A stretch of DNA of 37,130 nucleotides, from NCBI GenBank assembly GCA_017520845.1, contig JAFXEU010000042.1, positions 1 to 37,130 on the forward strand, written 5' to 3'. Within the stretch, counting starts at the first letter, position 1. Every line of letters starts with the position of its first letter. The DNA is from Kiritimatiellia bacterium. Its GTDB lineage: Bacteria > Verrucomicrobiota > Kiritimatiellia > RFP12 > UBA1067. This document shows, one piece after another, positions 25,813-31,862 of the stretch. Below the pieces are notes generated by a model that ran no database searches, was not told where the DNA came from, and saw only the letters and a program-made list of their open reading frames with translations. A program made the position numbers and the translations under genes.

Positions 25813-27789
25813 GTGGCTGATAGACTCTTTAAATTAAAGTCGCCGTTTAAGCCAACGGGTGATCAGCCCGAGGCTGTGGCGGCTTTGCTTAAGGGTCTTA
25901 AACGCGGTGACGATAGGCTCGTTCTTCAGGGCGTTACGGGATCGGGCAAGACTTTCACAATGGCCAATCTGATCGCCGCGTGGAATCGTCCGACTTTAAT
26001 ACTCTCTCACAATAAGACGCTCGCCGCGCAGCTTTTTTCGGAGCTTAAGGAGTTCTTTCCCGAAAATGCGGTAGAGTATTTTATTTCGTATTACGATTAT
26101 TATCAGCCCGAAGCGTATATTCCTCAGACAGATACTTATATCGAGAAGGATGCGTCGATCAATGATGAGATCGAGCGCTACCGCCTCGCCGCGACGAACG
26201 CGCTGATCGCTCGCAAGGACGTTATCGTCGTCGCTTCCGTCAGCTGTATTTACGGTCTCGGTGAATCCGATGAATATCGCGATTTAGCGGTTAAGATCGA
26301 CGTAGGTTCGAGTTTAGGTCGCTCGCGTCTTATCGAGCGGCTTGTTGAGGCGCAGTATACGCGAAACGATATGTCCTTTACGCCGGGCGTATTTAGAGTG
26401 CGCGGCGATATTGTCGACATATTCCCGGCATACGAAACTAAGGCGATAAGAATAGAGTTTTTCGGCGAAGAGGTTGATTCGATTCGTGAGCTCGACCCGT
26501 TAACCGGTAAGTGCGGCGTTACAATGCCGGCGGTGGTCGTGACTCCCGCCAAGCAGTTTGTGATGGGCAAGGAGAAAATGGAGGCGGCGTTCTCGCGAAT
26601 TGAAGCGGAACTTAAAGAGCGACTTGAATTTTTCTCCTCTAAAAATAAATTTCTCGAAGCGCAGCGCATCAAGGAGCGAACGGAATACGATATTGAGATG
26701 ATGCGCGAATTAGGGTACTGTAACGGTATTGAGAATTATTCGCGTCCTCTTTCGGGTCGTGCGCCCGGCTCGGCGCCTGAGTGCCTTATCGATTATTTTC
26801 CTGAAGGATTTTTGACGATTATCGACGAAAGCCATGTAGCCGTTCCTCAAGTAAGAGCGATGTACAACGGCGATCAGGCGCGAAAGGATAAGCTTGTTGA
26901 GTATGGTTTTAGACTTCCGAGCGCTAAAGATAATAGGCCGCTAAAATTTGACGAGTTTAATAATAAGGTTTCGCAAGTCGTATTCTGTTCGGCGACTCCG
27001 GGCGATTACGAGTGTGCAGAGGCTAAAACTTTCGCTAAGCAAGTTATACGTCCGACAGGGCTTTTGGACCCCGTTATCGAGATTCGCCCCCTTAAAAATC
27101 AGATTGACGATTTAATCGCTGAAATCCGTAAGGTTGTCGATGGTGGCGATAGAGTGATCGTTACAACGCTTACGAAACGCTCATCAGAGGATTTGACCGA
27201 TTATCTCCACGGAGTTGGGATTAAGGTCGAATATCTCCATAGCGATATCGATGCGATTGAGCGCGTTGAGATACTTCAGCGTTTAAGGAAGGGCGAGTTC
27301 GACGTTTTAGTCGGCATCAACCTTTTAAGAGAAGGTCTCGATTTACCCGAAGTCGCGCTCGCGGCGATTCTTGACGCCGATAAAGAAGGCTTTCTCAGAT
27401 CGACTACTTCTCTCGTTCAGACAGCGGGGCGTACGGCGCGTCATGTGAACGGTCGCGTCATTCTTTACGCCGATAAGAAAACCGACGCGATTAAAGAGCT
27501 TCTAAAGATTACAAAGTCTAACCGCGAGAAGCAGATCGCCTACAATGAAGCTCACGGTATAGTTCCTAAGAGCGTAAAGCGCTCGATAAACGAGTCGTCT
27601 TATCTTTTCAAGGCTTCGAACAAGAATTCATTCGCTTCGACCGTAACGGATGAAAAAATAAGCTCCGCTACAGAACTTATAGCGGAACTTACCAAAGAAA
27701 TGCTTGAGGCGGCCGACAATCTCGAGTTTGAACGCGCCGCTTATCTGCGTGACAAAATCAAGGAACTTAAGAAAACCGGTTCACGCTGA
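25813..27789 (+). CDS. uvrB: Excinuclease ABC subunit B
   Basis: A 658-residue protein of normal UvrB length with a GTG start 4 nt after the preceding stop. Walker A is GVTGSGKT (residues 40-47). The damage-probing beta-hairpin region is YYDYYQPEAYIPQTDTYIEK. The LIDYFPEGFLTIIDESHV helicase motif II, the GINLLREGLDLPEVALAAIL and QTAGRTARHVNGRVI motifs, and the C-terminal UVR domain for UvrC (EMLEAADNLEFERAAYLRD) are all present. It loads onto damaged DNA with UvrA and recruits UvrC. The gene appears intact. Confidence 0.97.
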   Translation: MADRLFKLKSPFKPTGDQPEAVAALLKGLKRGDDRLVLQGVTGSGKTFTMANLIAAWNRPTLILSHNKTLAAQLFSELKEFFPENAVEYFISYYDYYQPEAYIPQTDTYIEKDASINDEIERYRLAATNALIARKDVIVVASVSCIYGLGESDEYRDLAVKIDVGSSLGRSRLIERLVEAQYTRNDMSFTPGVFRVRGDIVDIFPAYETKAIRIEFFGEEVDSIRELDPLTGKCGVTMPAVVVTPAKQFVMGKEKMEAAFSRIEAELKERLEFFSSKNKFLEAQRIKERTEYDIEMMRELGYCNGIENYSRPLSGRAPGSAPECLIDYFPEGFLTIIDESHVAVPQVRAMYNGDQARKDKLVEYGFRLPSAKDNRPLKFDEFNNKVSQVVFCSATPGDYECAEAKTFAKQVIRPTGLLDPVIEIRPLKNQIDDLIAEIRKVVDGGDRVIVTTLTKRSSEDLTDYLHGVGIKVEYLHSDIDAIERVEILQRLRKGEFDVLVGINLLREGLDLPEVALAAILDADKEGFLRSTTSLVQTAGRTARHVNGRVILYADKKTDAIKELLKITKSNREKQIAYNEAHGIVPKSVKRSINESSYLFKASNKNSFASTVTDEKISSATELIAELTKEMLEAADNLEFERAAYLRDKIKELKKTGSR

Positions 27790-27813
27790 CAACGCGCGGT
27801 GGAGGATTCGCGC

Positions 27814-28470
27814 TTATTCCGTTATTTTTATTGCGCGAAATTCAATTGCGCCGCCTTCGGATTGGAGTCCGATTGCGCCCTTGGGAGTTTTAACGCCTTT
27901 TACATGGTTCATTAAAACGCCGTTCAGATAACTTGTAACCTCGTCGCCTTTTACGATGAGTTTAAGCTTGTTCCATTCTCCGGCCGGTTTTTCAGCGGAG
28001 GGCGTCTTCGCCGGCGCGGCGGCGATTCCGGAAAGCGCATCCTTGGGGTTGTACGGATTGCGCGGTTCAATGCCTTCGAGTATCGAACCGCCGAGCGCGA
28101 ATAACGAGCATACGCTTGCGCTTTGAAGCTGGTTCTCGTAGCATTTGGGAATAAACGATCCGTTTTCGTCCGCGAGGCGAATGAAAACGCCGGAATTCGG
28201 GTTTTCCGTTTTGCGCCACCAGCGGTATTCGAGCTCAAGCTTGAAATCCGTGAAGTCGCTGCGCTTTGTGCGCAGGTAGCCGAACGGTGTTCCGGTGGAA
28301 CGGATTGCTCCATCGGCTACATACCATGTCGGTTCGGCGGCGGTATATCCGCCCGTGGCGTTAAAGTCGGCGACGGCGGTCCAGCCTGTGAGATCCTTGC
28401 CGTTGAAAAGTTCAGCGGCTTCTGTAATCGCTCCGGTGAGCGCTACGACGGTAAGAAGTAATGTTTTCAT
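27814..28470 (-). CDS. Secreted DUF1080 (3-keto-disaccharide hydrolase-like) protein
   Basis: A 218-residue protein with a signal peptide (MKTLLLTVVALTGAITEAAE). The LamG-like DUF1080 fold is shown by LFNGKDLTGWTAV near the start, AIRSTGTPFGYLRTKRSDFTDF, the ELEYRWWRKTENPNSGVFIR core and GAIGLQSEGGAIEFRAIKI at the end. Characterised DUF1080 members act on 3-keto-glycosides; many PVC genomes encode multiple copies. It is convergent with uvrB (24-bp gap). A large palindrome lies upstream of its promoter. Confidence 0.87.
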   Translation of the reverse strand: MKTLLLTVVALTGAITEAAELFNGKDLTGWTAVADFNATGGYTAAEPTWYVADGAIRSTGTPFGYLRTKRSDFTDFKLELEYRWWRKTENPNSGVFIRLADENGSFIPKCYENQLQSASVCSLFALGGSILEGIEPRNPYNPKDALSGIAAAPAKTPSAEKPAGEWNKLKLIVKGDEVTSYLNGVLMNHVKGVKTPKGAIGLQSEGGAIEFRAIKITE

Positions 28471-28477
28471 GGCTAAT

Positions 28478-28486
28478 ATTGTATCA
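28478..28486 (-). promoter_or_regulatory. Extended -10 promoter of the DUF1080 gene
   Basis: On the minus strand TG (28486-28485) precedes TACAAT (28483-28478). Only 7 nt separate it from the ATG at 28470, suggesting a leaderless transcript. Confidence 0.5.
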
Positions 28487-28487
28487 T

Positions 28488-28531
28488 ATTTAAGCTAAAT
28501 TCGGCATCCAATTGCCGAATTTAGCTTAAAT
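28488..28531. repeat. 19-bp perfect inverted repeat upstream of the DUF1080 gene
   Basis: Arms at 28488-28506 and 28513-28531 are perfectly complementary with a 6-nt loop (TCCAAT). The core is AAGCTAAATTCGGCA. The arms start 2 bp upstream of the TG of the extended -10, so they cover the -35 region. An operator, a bidirectional terminator or a small repeat element are all possible. Confidence 0.75.
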
Positions 28532-28673
28532 TGTTCTCATCTGACCTGAATTTTATGCTATGAAGAATTCTGATGACATGTATGCAACTTTTTCAAGGTG
28601 TTTAGTTGGTGGTTATTCAACTGTTTGGTTAAACGGAACACCAAAGGCAAAACCTTTTATTCGCCGTGGCACA

Positions 28674-28702
28674 TTGCGATAGAGGATAAAAAGGAGTATA
28701 AT
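28674..28702 (+). promoter_or_regulatory. Promoter of the mntA-hepT pair
   Basis: TTGCGA (28674-28679), a 17-nt spacer, and a perfect TATAAT (28697-28702). The predicted start is near 28709, just before the antitoxin start codon. Confidence 0.65.
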
Positions 28703-28730
28703 AATGTCGTTTTAAAGATAAAATACTTGT

Positions 28731-29027
28731 ATGTGCATGCTTGATGAGATACGTGCGAAGCGTGATGAGATATACGCTATCGCAAGGGCGCACAAAGCCG
28801 AAAAGCTTTGGGTGTTCGGTTCGTGTGCACGTAAAGAGGAAACGCCGGAAAGCGATGTTGATTTTTTGGTTGAGTTTGGTGAAGGTATTGGATTGTTTGA
28901 GCTTTTTGATTTTGAACAGGAGTTGGCTGATAGAGTCGGCAGGAAAGTCGATTTAGTCAATTCGACTGCGCTTGAACGCAGTCCATGTTTTGCTTATAAC
29001 GTGAGAAAGGATATGTTGCCGCTGTGA
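28731..29027 (+). CDS. mntA: MntA-type minimal nucleotidyltransferase antitoxin
   Basis: A 98-residue protein (96 if ATG 28737 is used). The nucleotidyltransferase signature GSX10DXD is complete: G30-S31, then D42-V43-D44 in SDVDFLVEF, with a third Asp in KVDLV (D74). In characterised MntA/HepT pairs the antitoxin AMPylates a tyrosine of HepT to silence its RNase activity. It overlaps hepT by GTGA (29024-29027). Composition is more AT-rich than in the housekeeping genes nearby, consistent with an accessory module. Confidence 0.87.
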   Translation: MCMLDEIRAKRDEIYAIARAHKAEKLWVFGSCARKEETPESDVDFLVEFGEGIGLFELFDFEQELADRVGRKVDLVNSTALERSPCFAYNVRKDMLPL

Positions 29028-29410
29028 TTGATCGTGTAGATAGAAATGTACAACGACTCTTGCATATGCTCACAGGAATAAAGCGTCTCAACAAGATGAT
29101 GGAAGGCGTTTCTAAAGAAACGTTTCTTGATGATCTGCGTCTGCAAGATGCCTCGGCATTTGATATTTCCACAATCGGGGAAGCGGCATCGAATGTGACA
29201 GATGAATTCAAAGCGCTTCATCCTGAAATTCCGTGGATTCAGATGCGTGGCTTACGCAACAGATCGGTACATATTTTTGACTATGAGCAGATTGATTACG
29301 ATATAATATGGATTGTTGCGACGGAAGAATTGCCTGCGCTCGAACCAAAAATCCGTTCTGCACTCGCAACAATTCCATTGCCGGATGACTTTATATTGCC
29401 CGAGATTTAA
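29024..29410 (+). CDS. hepT: HepT-type HEPN toxin (DUF86)
   Basis: A 128-residue all-alpha HEPN protein with a GTG start in the GTGA overlap. The catalytic RX4-6H motif is R78-NRSV-H83. In characterised HepT proteins the motif reads RX4HXY and the Tyr is AMPylated; here that position is Phe85 (HIFDY), with a Tyr two residues later. The predicted role is an RNase or tRNA-targeting toxin controlled by MntA. Whether silencing works the same way with Phe85 is open. Confidence 0.85.
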   Translation: MIDRVDRNVQRLLHMLTGIKRLNKMMEGVSKETFLDDLRLQDASAFDISTIGEAASNVTDEFKALHPEIPWIQMRGLRNRSVHIFDYEQIDYDIIWIVATEELPALEPKIRSALATIPLPDDFILPEI

Positions 29411-29534
29411 CTTTTTTCACATCAGTAACTAAATAATGAAAGGAAGAAGAGATAACTGATTGAAACTATATACCGGTCATGGTATCGAAGATGACCAGCT
29501 TCTCCACTTGGTTAGGAGTTAATAGAGAGGTAGA

Positions 29535-29622
29535 AGGTGAAGGTTTAAGGTGAACAGCGGAATTATATCTTTTTAAAATAAAGAAAATATCCATTGTTCA
29601 CCTTCACCTAAAATCTTCACCT
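29535..29622. repeat. Imperfect inverted repeat of GGTGAA-type motifs
   Basis: AGGTGAAGG (29535-29543) and GGTGAACA (29549-29556) face TGTTCACC (29595-29602), CCTTCACCT (29601-29609) and CTTCACCT (29615-29622) across an AT-rich centre. The repeated half-sites could be protein-binding sites or the ends of a decayed small element. Confidence 0.45.
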
Positions 29623-29660
29623 AAATCAAAACTCTAAACTAAACTAAGGAGTGAGAGTAA

Positions 29661-29900
29661 GTATGGGGTGCGAAAGCTAACCCATACAACGTACGCATTT
29701 CTTGCGTATTTGGCTTTAATCGAAAACCGCCAATTTTCAAGTGACTAAGCTGGATATGTGAGGTGTGCTACGTGTGTAATTACACGGATATCCGCCGAGC
29801 GAAGCTCGCCGACGAAGTCGGTCGCTAGAGCGGTGTGGGTCTTCCACTAAAGAGGCGCTTGGCGGTGCCTCGATTAAGACATGGATTTTTAAGGCACGCC
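29661..29900 (+). ncRNA. Candidate structured RNA upstream of the DGR target
   Basis: Successive hairpins are visible. GTATGGG/CCCATAC (29661-29687). TACGCA/TGCGTA (29692-29708). GTGTAATTACAC palindrome (29774-29785). A branched set closed by CCGC/GCGG (29792-29833) contains GAGC-GAA-GCTC and CCGAC-GAA-GTCGG. GGC-GTGCC pairs with GGCAC-GCC (29861-29900). This density is more than I would expect from random intergenic DNA. I could not match it to a known riboswitch or RNA family. Confidence 0.3.
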
Positions 29901-29984
29901 ACGTTTTATTTTCTGCGCCTGAGCTAAAAGTAAGTGGTTTGTCTTTCAACTTGAAAACAAATGTAAAAACGAAAGGAACAAAAG

Positions 29985-31256
29985 ATGAACCTAAAACAAA
30001 TTATTATGGCGGCGACGGTTGTCGCAGCGATAGGAGCTGAAGCGGCGGTTGCTGTCAGCAATGTCGTTTGTACGCAGCGGTATCCGTGGAACGGGAAGGT
30101 GGATATCGATTATGAGGTGTTTGCTGATGATCCTGCGGCGGATGTGTGGGTGTATGCGACGGGATTTGATAAGGACGCGAATGTTTCGATGGGAGTAAGA
30201 GCGATCTCGGGCGATGGAGCGAATGCGCCAGTTAAACCTGGTAAGCACCGTATGACATGGGATGTGACGGCTGACTATCCCGGATTCAATTCGACAGCGT
30301 TTACGGTTAAGATGACTGCTTTAACGGGCGGAGCTCCGTACATGATCGTTGATTTGAGCGGCGGCGTAGATGCGCTGAGCTACCCTGTCAGTTACTTGTC
30401 GAGCGTTCCTGCCGGCGGTTGGACGGATGAATATAAGACGACTAAACTTGTACTTAGGCTTATTCCGCCAGGGACGTTTATGATGGGTAGCCCGAGCGAT
30501 GAGTTGGGGCATAATTGGGCTAGTAGTTATAATGCAGAGGACTATCATAAGGTTACAATTACGAAGCCGTTTTATATAGGTGTATTTGAACTAACTCAAA
30601 AGCAGTGGCAATTAGTGATGGGCGATACGCCGTCTGGTTATAAAGGGGATGCGCGTCCAGTAGAACAAGTTTCGTATAATAAGATTCGAGGTTCAGTAAA
30701 TGGAGCTGCTTGGCCAACGCATAATCAGGTAGACGCTAATTCGTTTATGGGGCGTCTTCGCAGTAAGGTTAATATGCTTTTTGATCTCCCGACAGAAGCT
30801 CAATGGGAGTATGCCTGCCGTGCAGGTACGGCAACAGCTCTTAATAGCGGCAAGAACCTAAAGGGAACGGATAAAAACTGTGCTAATATGGCAGAAGTAG
30901 GGCGCTATGCTGGTAATACCAGCGATGGCAAGGGCGGATATTCGCAGCATACAAAGGTTGGTTCTTATCTTGAAAATATGTGGGGGCTTTATGATATGCA
31001 TGGTAATGTAGCTGAATGGTGTCTTGATTGGTGGGTGAAAAATCTTGGAACTTCCGCGAAAGTGGATCCTAAAGGTGCGACTTCGGGGAGTTATCGTCTC
31101 ATGCGAGGCGGTTGCTGGTGCGACAACAACTACGCGGGTTATGCCGCCGCGTGTCGCAGCGCGTATCGCAGCTACTCCTACTACGCCAACTACACGTACC
31201 CGAGCAACAGCAACTATTTCTGGGGCTTTCGCGTGTGCTGTCTTCCCGCAGAATAA
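29985..31256 (+). CDS. DGR target: secreted FGE-sulfatase/C-type-lectin-fold protein
   Basis: A 423-residue protein with a signal peptide (MNLKQIIMAATVVAAIGAEA). Residues about 25-115 form an Ig-like beta domain (VCTQRYPWNGKVDIDYEVFA). A formylglycine-generating-enzyme (SUMF1) type domain then spans about 155-423: IPPGTFMMGSP, ITKPFYIGVFELTQKQWQLV, LPTEAQWEYACRAG, WGLYDMHGNVAEWCLDWW, RLMRGGCW and the WGFRVCCLP end. VR-encoded residues are about 367-422, in the ligand-binding face of the C-type lectin fold, as in Treponema TvpA. It is probably a binding protein rather than an enzyme, exposed outside the cell. Its ligand is unknown. The ribosome-binding site is GAAAGGA. Confidence 0.93.
   Translation: MNLKQIIMAATVVAAIGAEAAVAVSNVVCTQRYPWNGKVDIDYEVFADDPAADVWVYATGFDKDANVSMGVRAISGDGANAPVKPGKHRMTWDVTADYPGFNSTAFTVKMTALTGGAPYMIVDLSGGVDALSYPVSYLSSVPAGGWTDEYKTTKLVLRLIPPGTFMMGSPSDELGHNWASSYNAEDYHKVTITKPFYIGVFELTQKQWQLVMGDTPSGYKGDARPVEQVSYNKIRGSVNGAAWPTHNQVDANSFMGRLRSKVNMLFDLPTEAQWEYACRAGTATALNSGKNLKGTDKNCANMAEVGRYAGNTSDGKGGYSQHTKVGSYLENMWGLYDMHGNVAEWCLDWWVKNLGTSAKVDPKGATSGSYRLMRGGCWCDNNYAGYAAACRSAYRSYSYYANYTYPSNSNYFWGFRVCCLPAE
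31085..31251 (+). repeat. DGR variable repeat (VR), 167 bp
   Basis: Aligned to the TR at 32846-33009. All 10 substitutions fall on TR adenines (A to T, C or G), with no substitution at any non-adenine. The VR carries one extra codon. Changed codons are 379, 383, 397, 398 (two bases), 400, 401 (two bases), 405 and 411 of the target. Residues present are Cys, Tyr, Tyr, Ser, Tyr, Ala, Tyr and Tyr. Confidence 0.96.
31218..31251 (+). promoter_or_regulatory. IMH-like invariant 3' end of the VR
   Basis: The last 34 bp of the VR are GC-rich and identical to TR 32976-33009; identity stops at GCAG. In Bordetella phage BPP-1 the matching segment (initiation of mutagenic homing) is where cDNA synthesis is primed. 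The assignment here is by position. Confidence 0.7.
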
Positions 31257-31260
31257 TCGG

Positions 31261-31277
31261 TTTTAGCGAAAGCAAAA
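31261..31277 (+). promoter_or_regulatory. GAAA-tetraloop hairpin just downstream of the VR
   Basis: TTTT (31261-31264), a bulged A, and GC (31266-31267) pair with GC (31272-31273) and AAAA (31274-31277) around a GAAA loop. It lies 9 nt after the VR end and 4 nt after the target stop codon. BPP-1 has a GRNA-loop hairpin/cruciform just past its VR that aids target recognition. No such hairpin follows the TR here. Confidence 0.6.
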
Positions 31278-31282
31278 GCGAG

Positions 31283-31346
31283 CCGCCGCGCATAGGAGGG
31301 AGGAAGGTGCGAAGCACCGCCGACTATGCGAGGTGGCGAGCGGCGG
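31283..31346 (+). repeat. Second, larger stem-loop between VR and accessory gene
   Basis: CCGCCGC-GCATAG (31283-31295) pairs with CTATGC (31324-31329) and, after a 10-nt bulge, GCGGCGG (31340-31346). An inner hairpin is GGTGC-GAA-GCACC (31306-31318). It ends 9 nt before the accessory start codon, so it could regulate translation of the accessory gene or add to target-site structure. Confidence 0.5.
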
Positions 31347-31355
31347 AAAAATAAA

Positions 31356-31862
31356 ATGTATAGGATTTTCTCCATACCAATACCTAACACGGGCGAGGAA
31401 GAGGCGGAGATGAACCGCTTTCTGTCTTCGCATCGCATTGTTTCTGTAAAAACGCAATGGGTTACGAATGGAGAAGTTCCTTACGAAGTGTTCACGGTTG
31501 AATATTCAGGTGCAAGAGATGTTGATATGCATCAGTTTTCTGCCAAAACCGATGTGAATGGCGATAGAGGGCGCGTGGATTATCGTAAACAGCTTACACA
31601 AGAGCAGTTCGTGAGATATTGCAAGATGCGCGATGAACGCAAGAAAATAGCGGATGAAGAATCGGTAAAAGCGTTTGTTGTGTTCACCAATGAGCAATTG
31701 GCCGCAATAGCGAGAATCGAAAAGCCGACAGTTGCAGACTTGAAGAAAATTGAAGGAATCGGCGAATCGAGGATGGAGAAGTATGGCGCGCGTATCTTGA
31801 CGTGTTTTTGCGAAGAAGCGCCTCAAAATGAACAGACTGAAGATATGGAACAGCAGGCATGA
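31356..31862 (+). CDS. HRDC-domain DGR accessory protein
   Basis: About 168 residues from ATG 31356 (MYRIFSIPIPNTG); the ATG at 31326 would add ten residues from within a stem-loop. The N-terminal part (about 1-75) has ALNRFL-like and WVTNGEVPYEVFTVEY segments that I recall from small proteins next to DGR reverse transcriptases. Residues about 85-150 are an HRDC nucleic-acid-binding domain (RYCKMRDERKKIADEE, VFTNEQLAAIARIEKPT, LKKIEGIGESRMEKYG). It is likely to bind template RNA or cDNA, or the RT, in place of an Avd protein. No Avd gene is present. It overlaps the RT by ATGA (31859-31862). Confidence 0.88.
   Translation: MYRIFSIPIPNTGEEEAEMNRFLSSHRIVSVKTQWVTNGEVPYEVFTVEYSGARDVDMHQFSAKTDVNGDRGRVDYRKQLTQEQFVRYCKMRDERKKIADEESVKAFVVFTNEQLAAIARIEKPTVADLKKIEGIGESRMEKYGARILTCFCEEAPQNEQTEDMEQQA

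Larger units (their letters stand above)
29411..29984. other. 574-bp non-coding interval before the DGR target gene
   Basis: No ORF with a credible ribosome-binding site and protein-like sequence was found on either strand. The interval contains an imperfect inverted repeat near 29535-29622 and a run of small hairpins from 29661 to 29900. It ends with the GAAAGGA ribosome-binding site of the target gene. No clear sigma-70 promoter was identified for the target gene. Confidence 0.6.

Noticed and set aside
28560..28682. 40-codon ORF before mntA
   Set aside because: No ribosome-binding site, no recognisable sequence, and its end overlaps the mntA -35 element; too weak to call.
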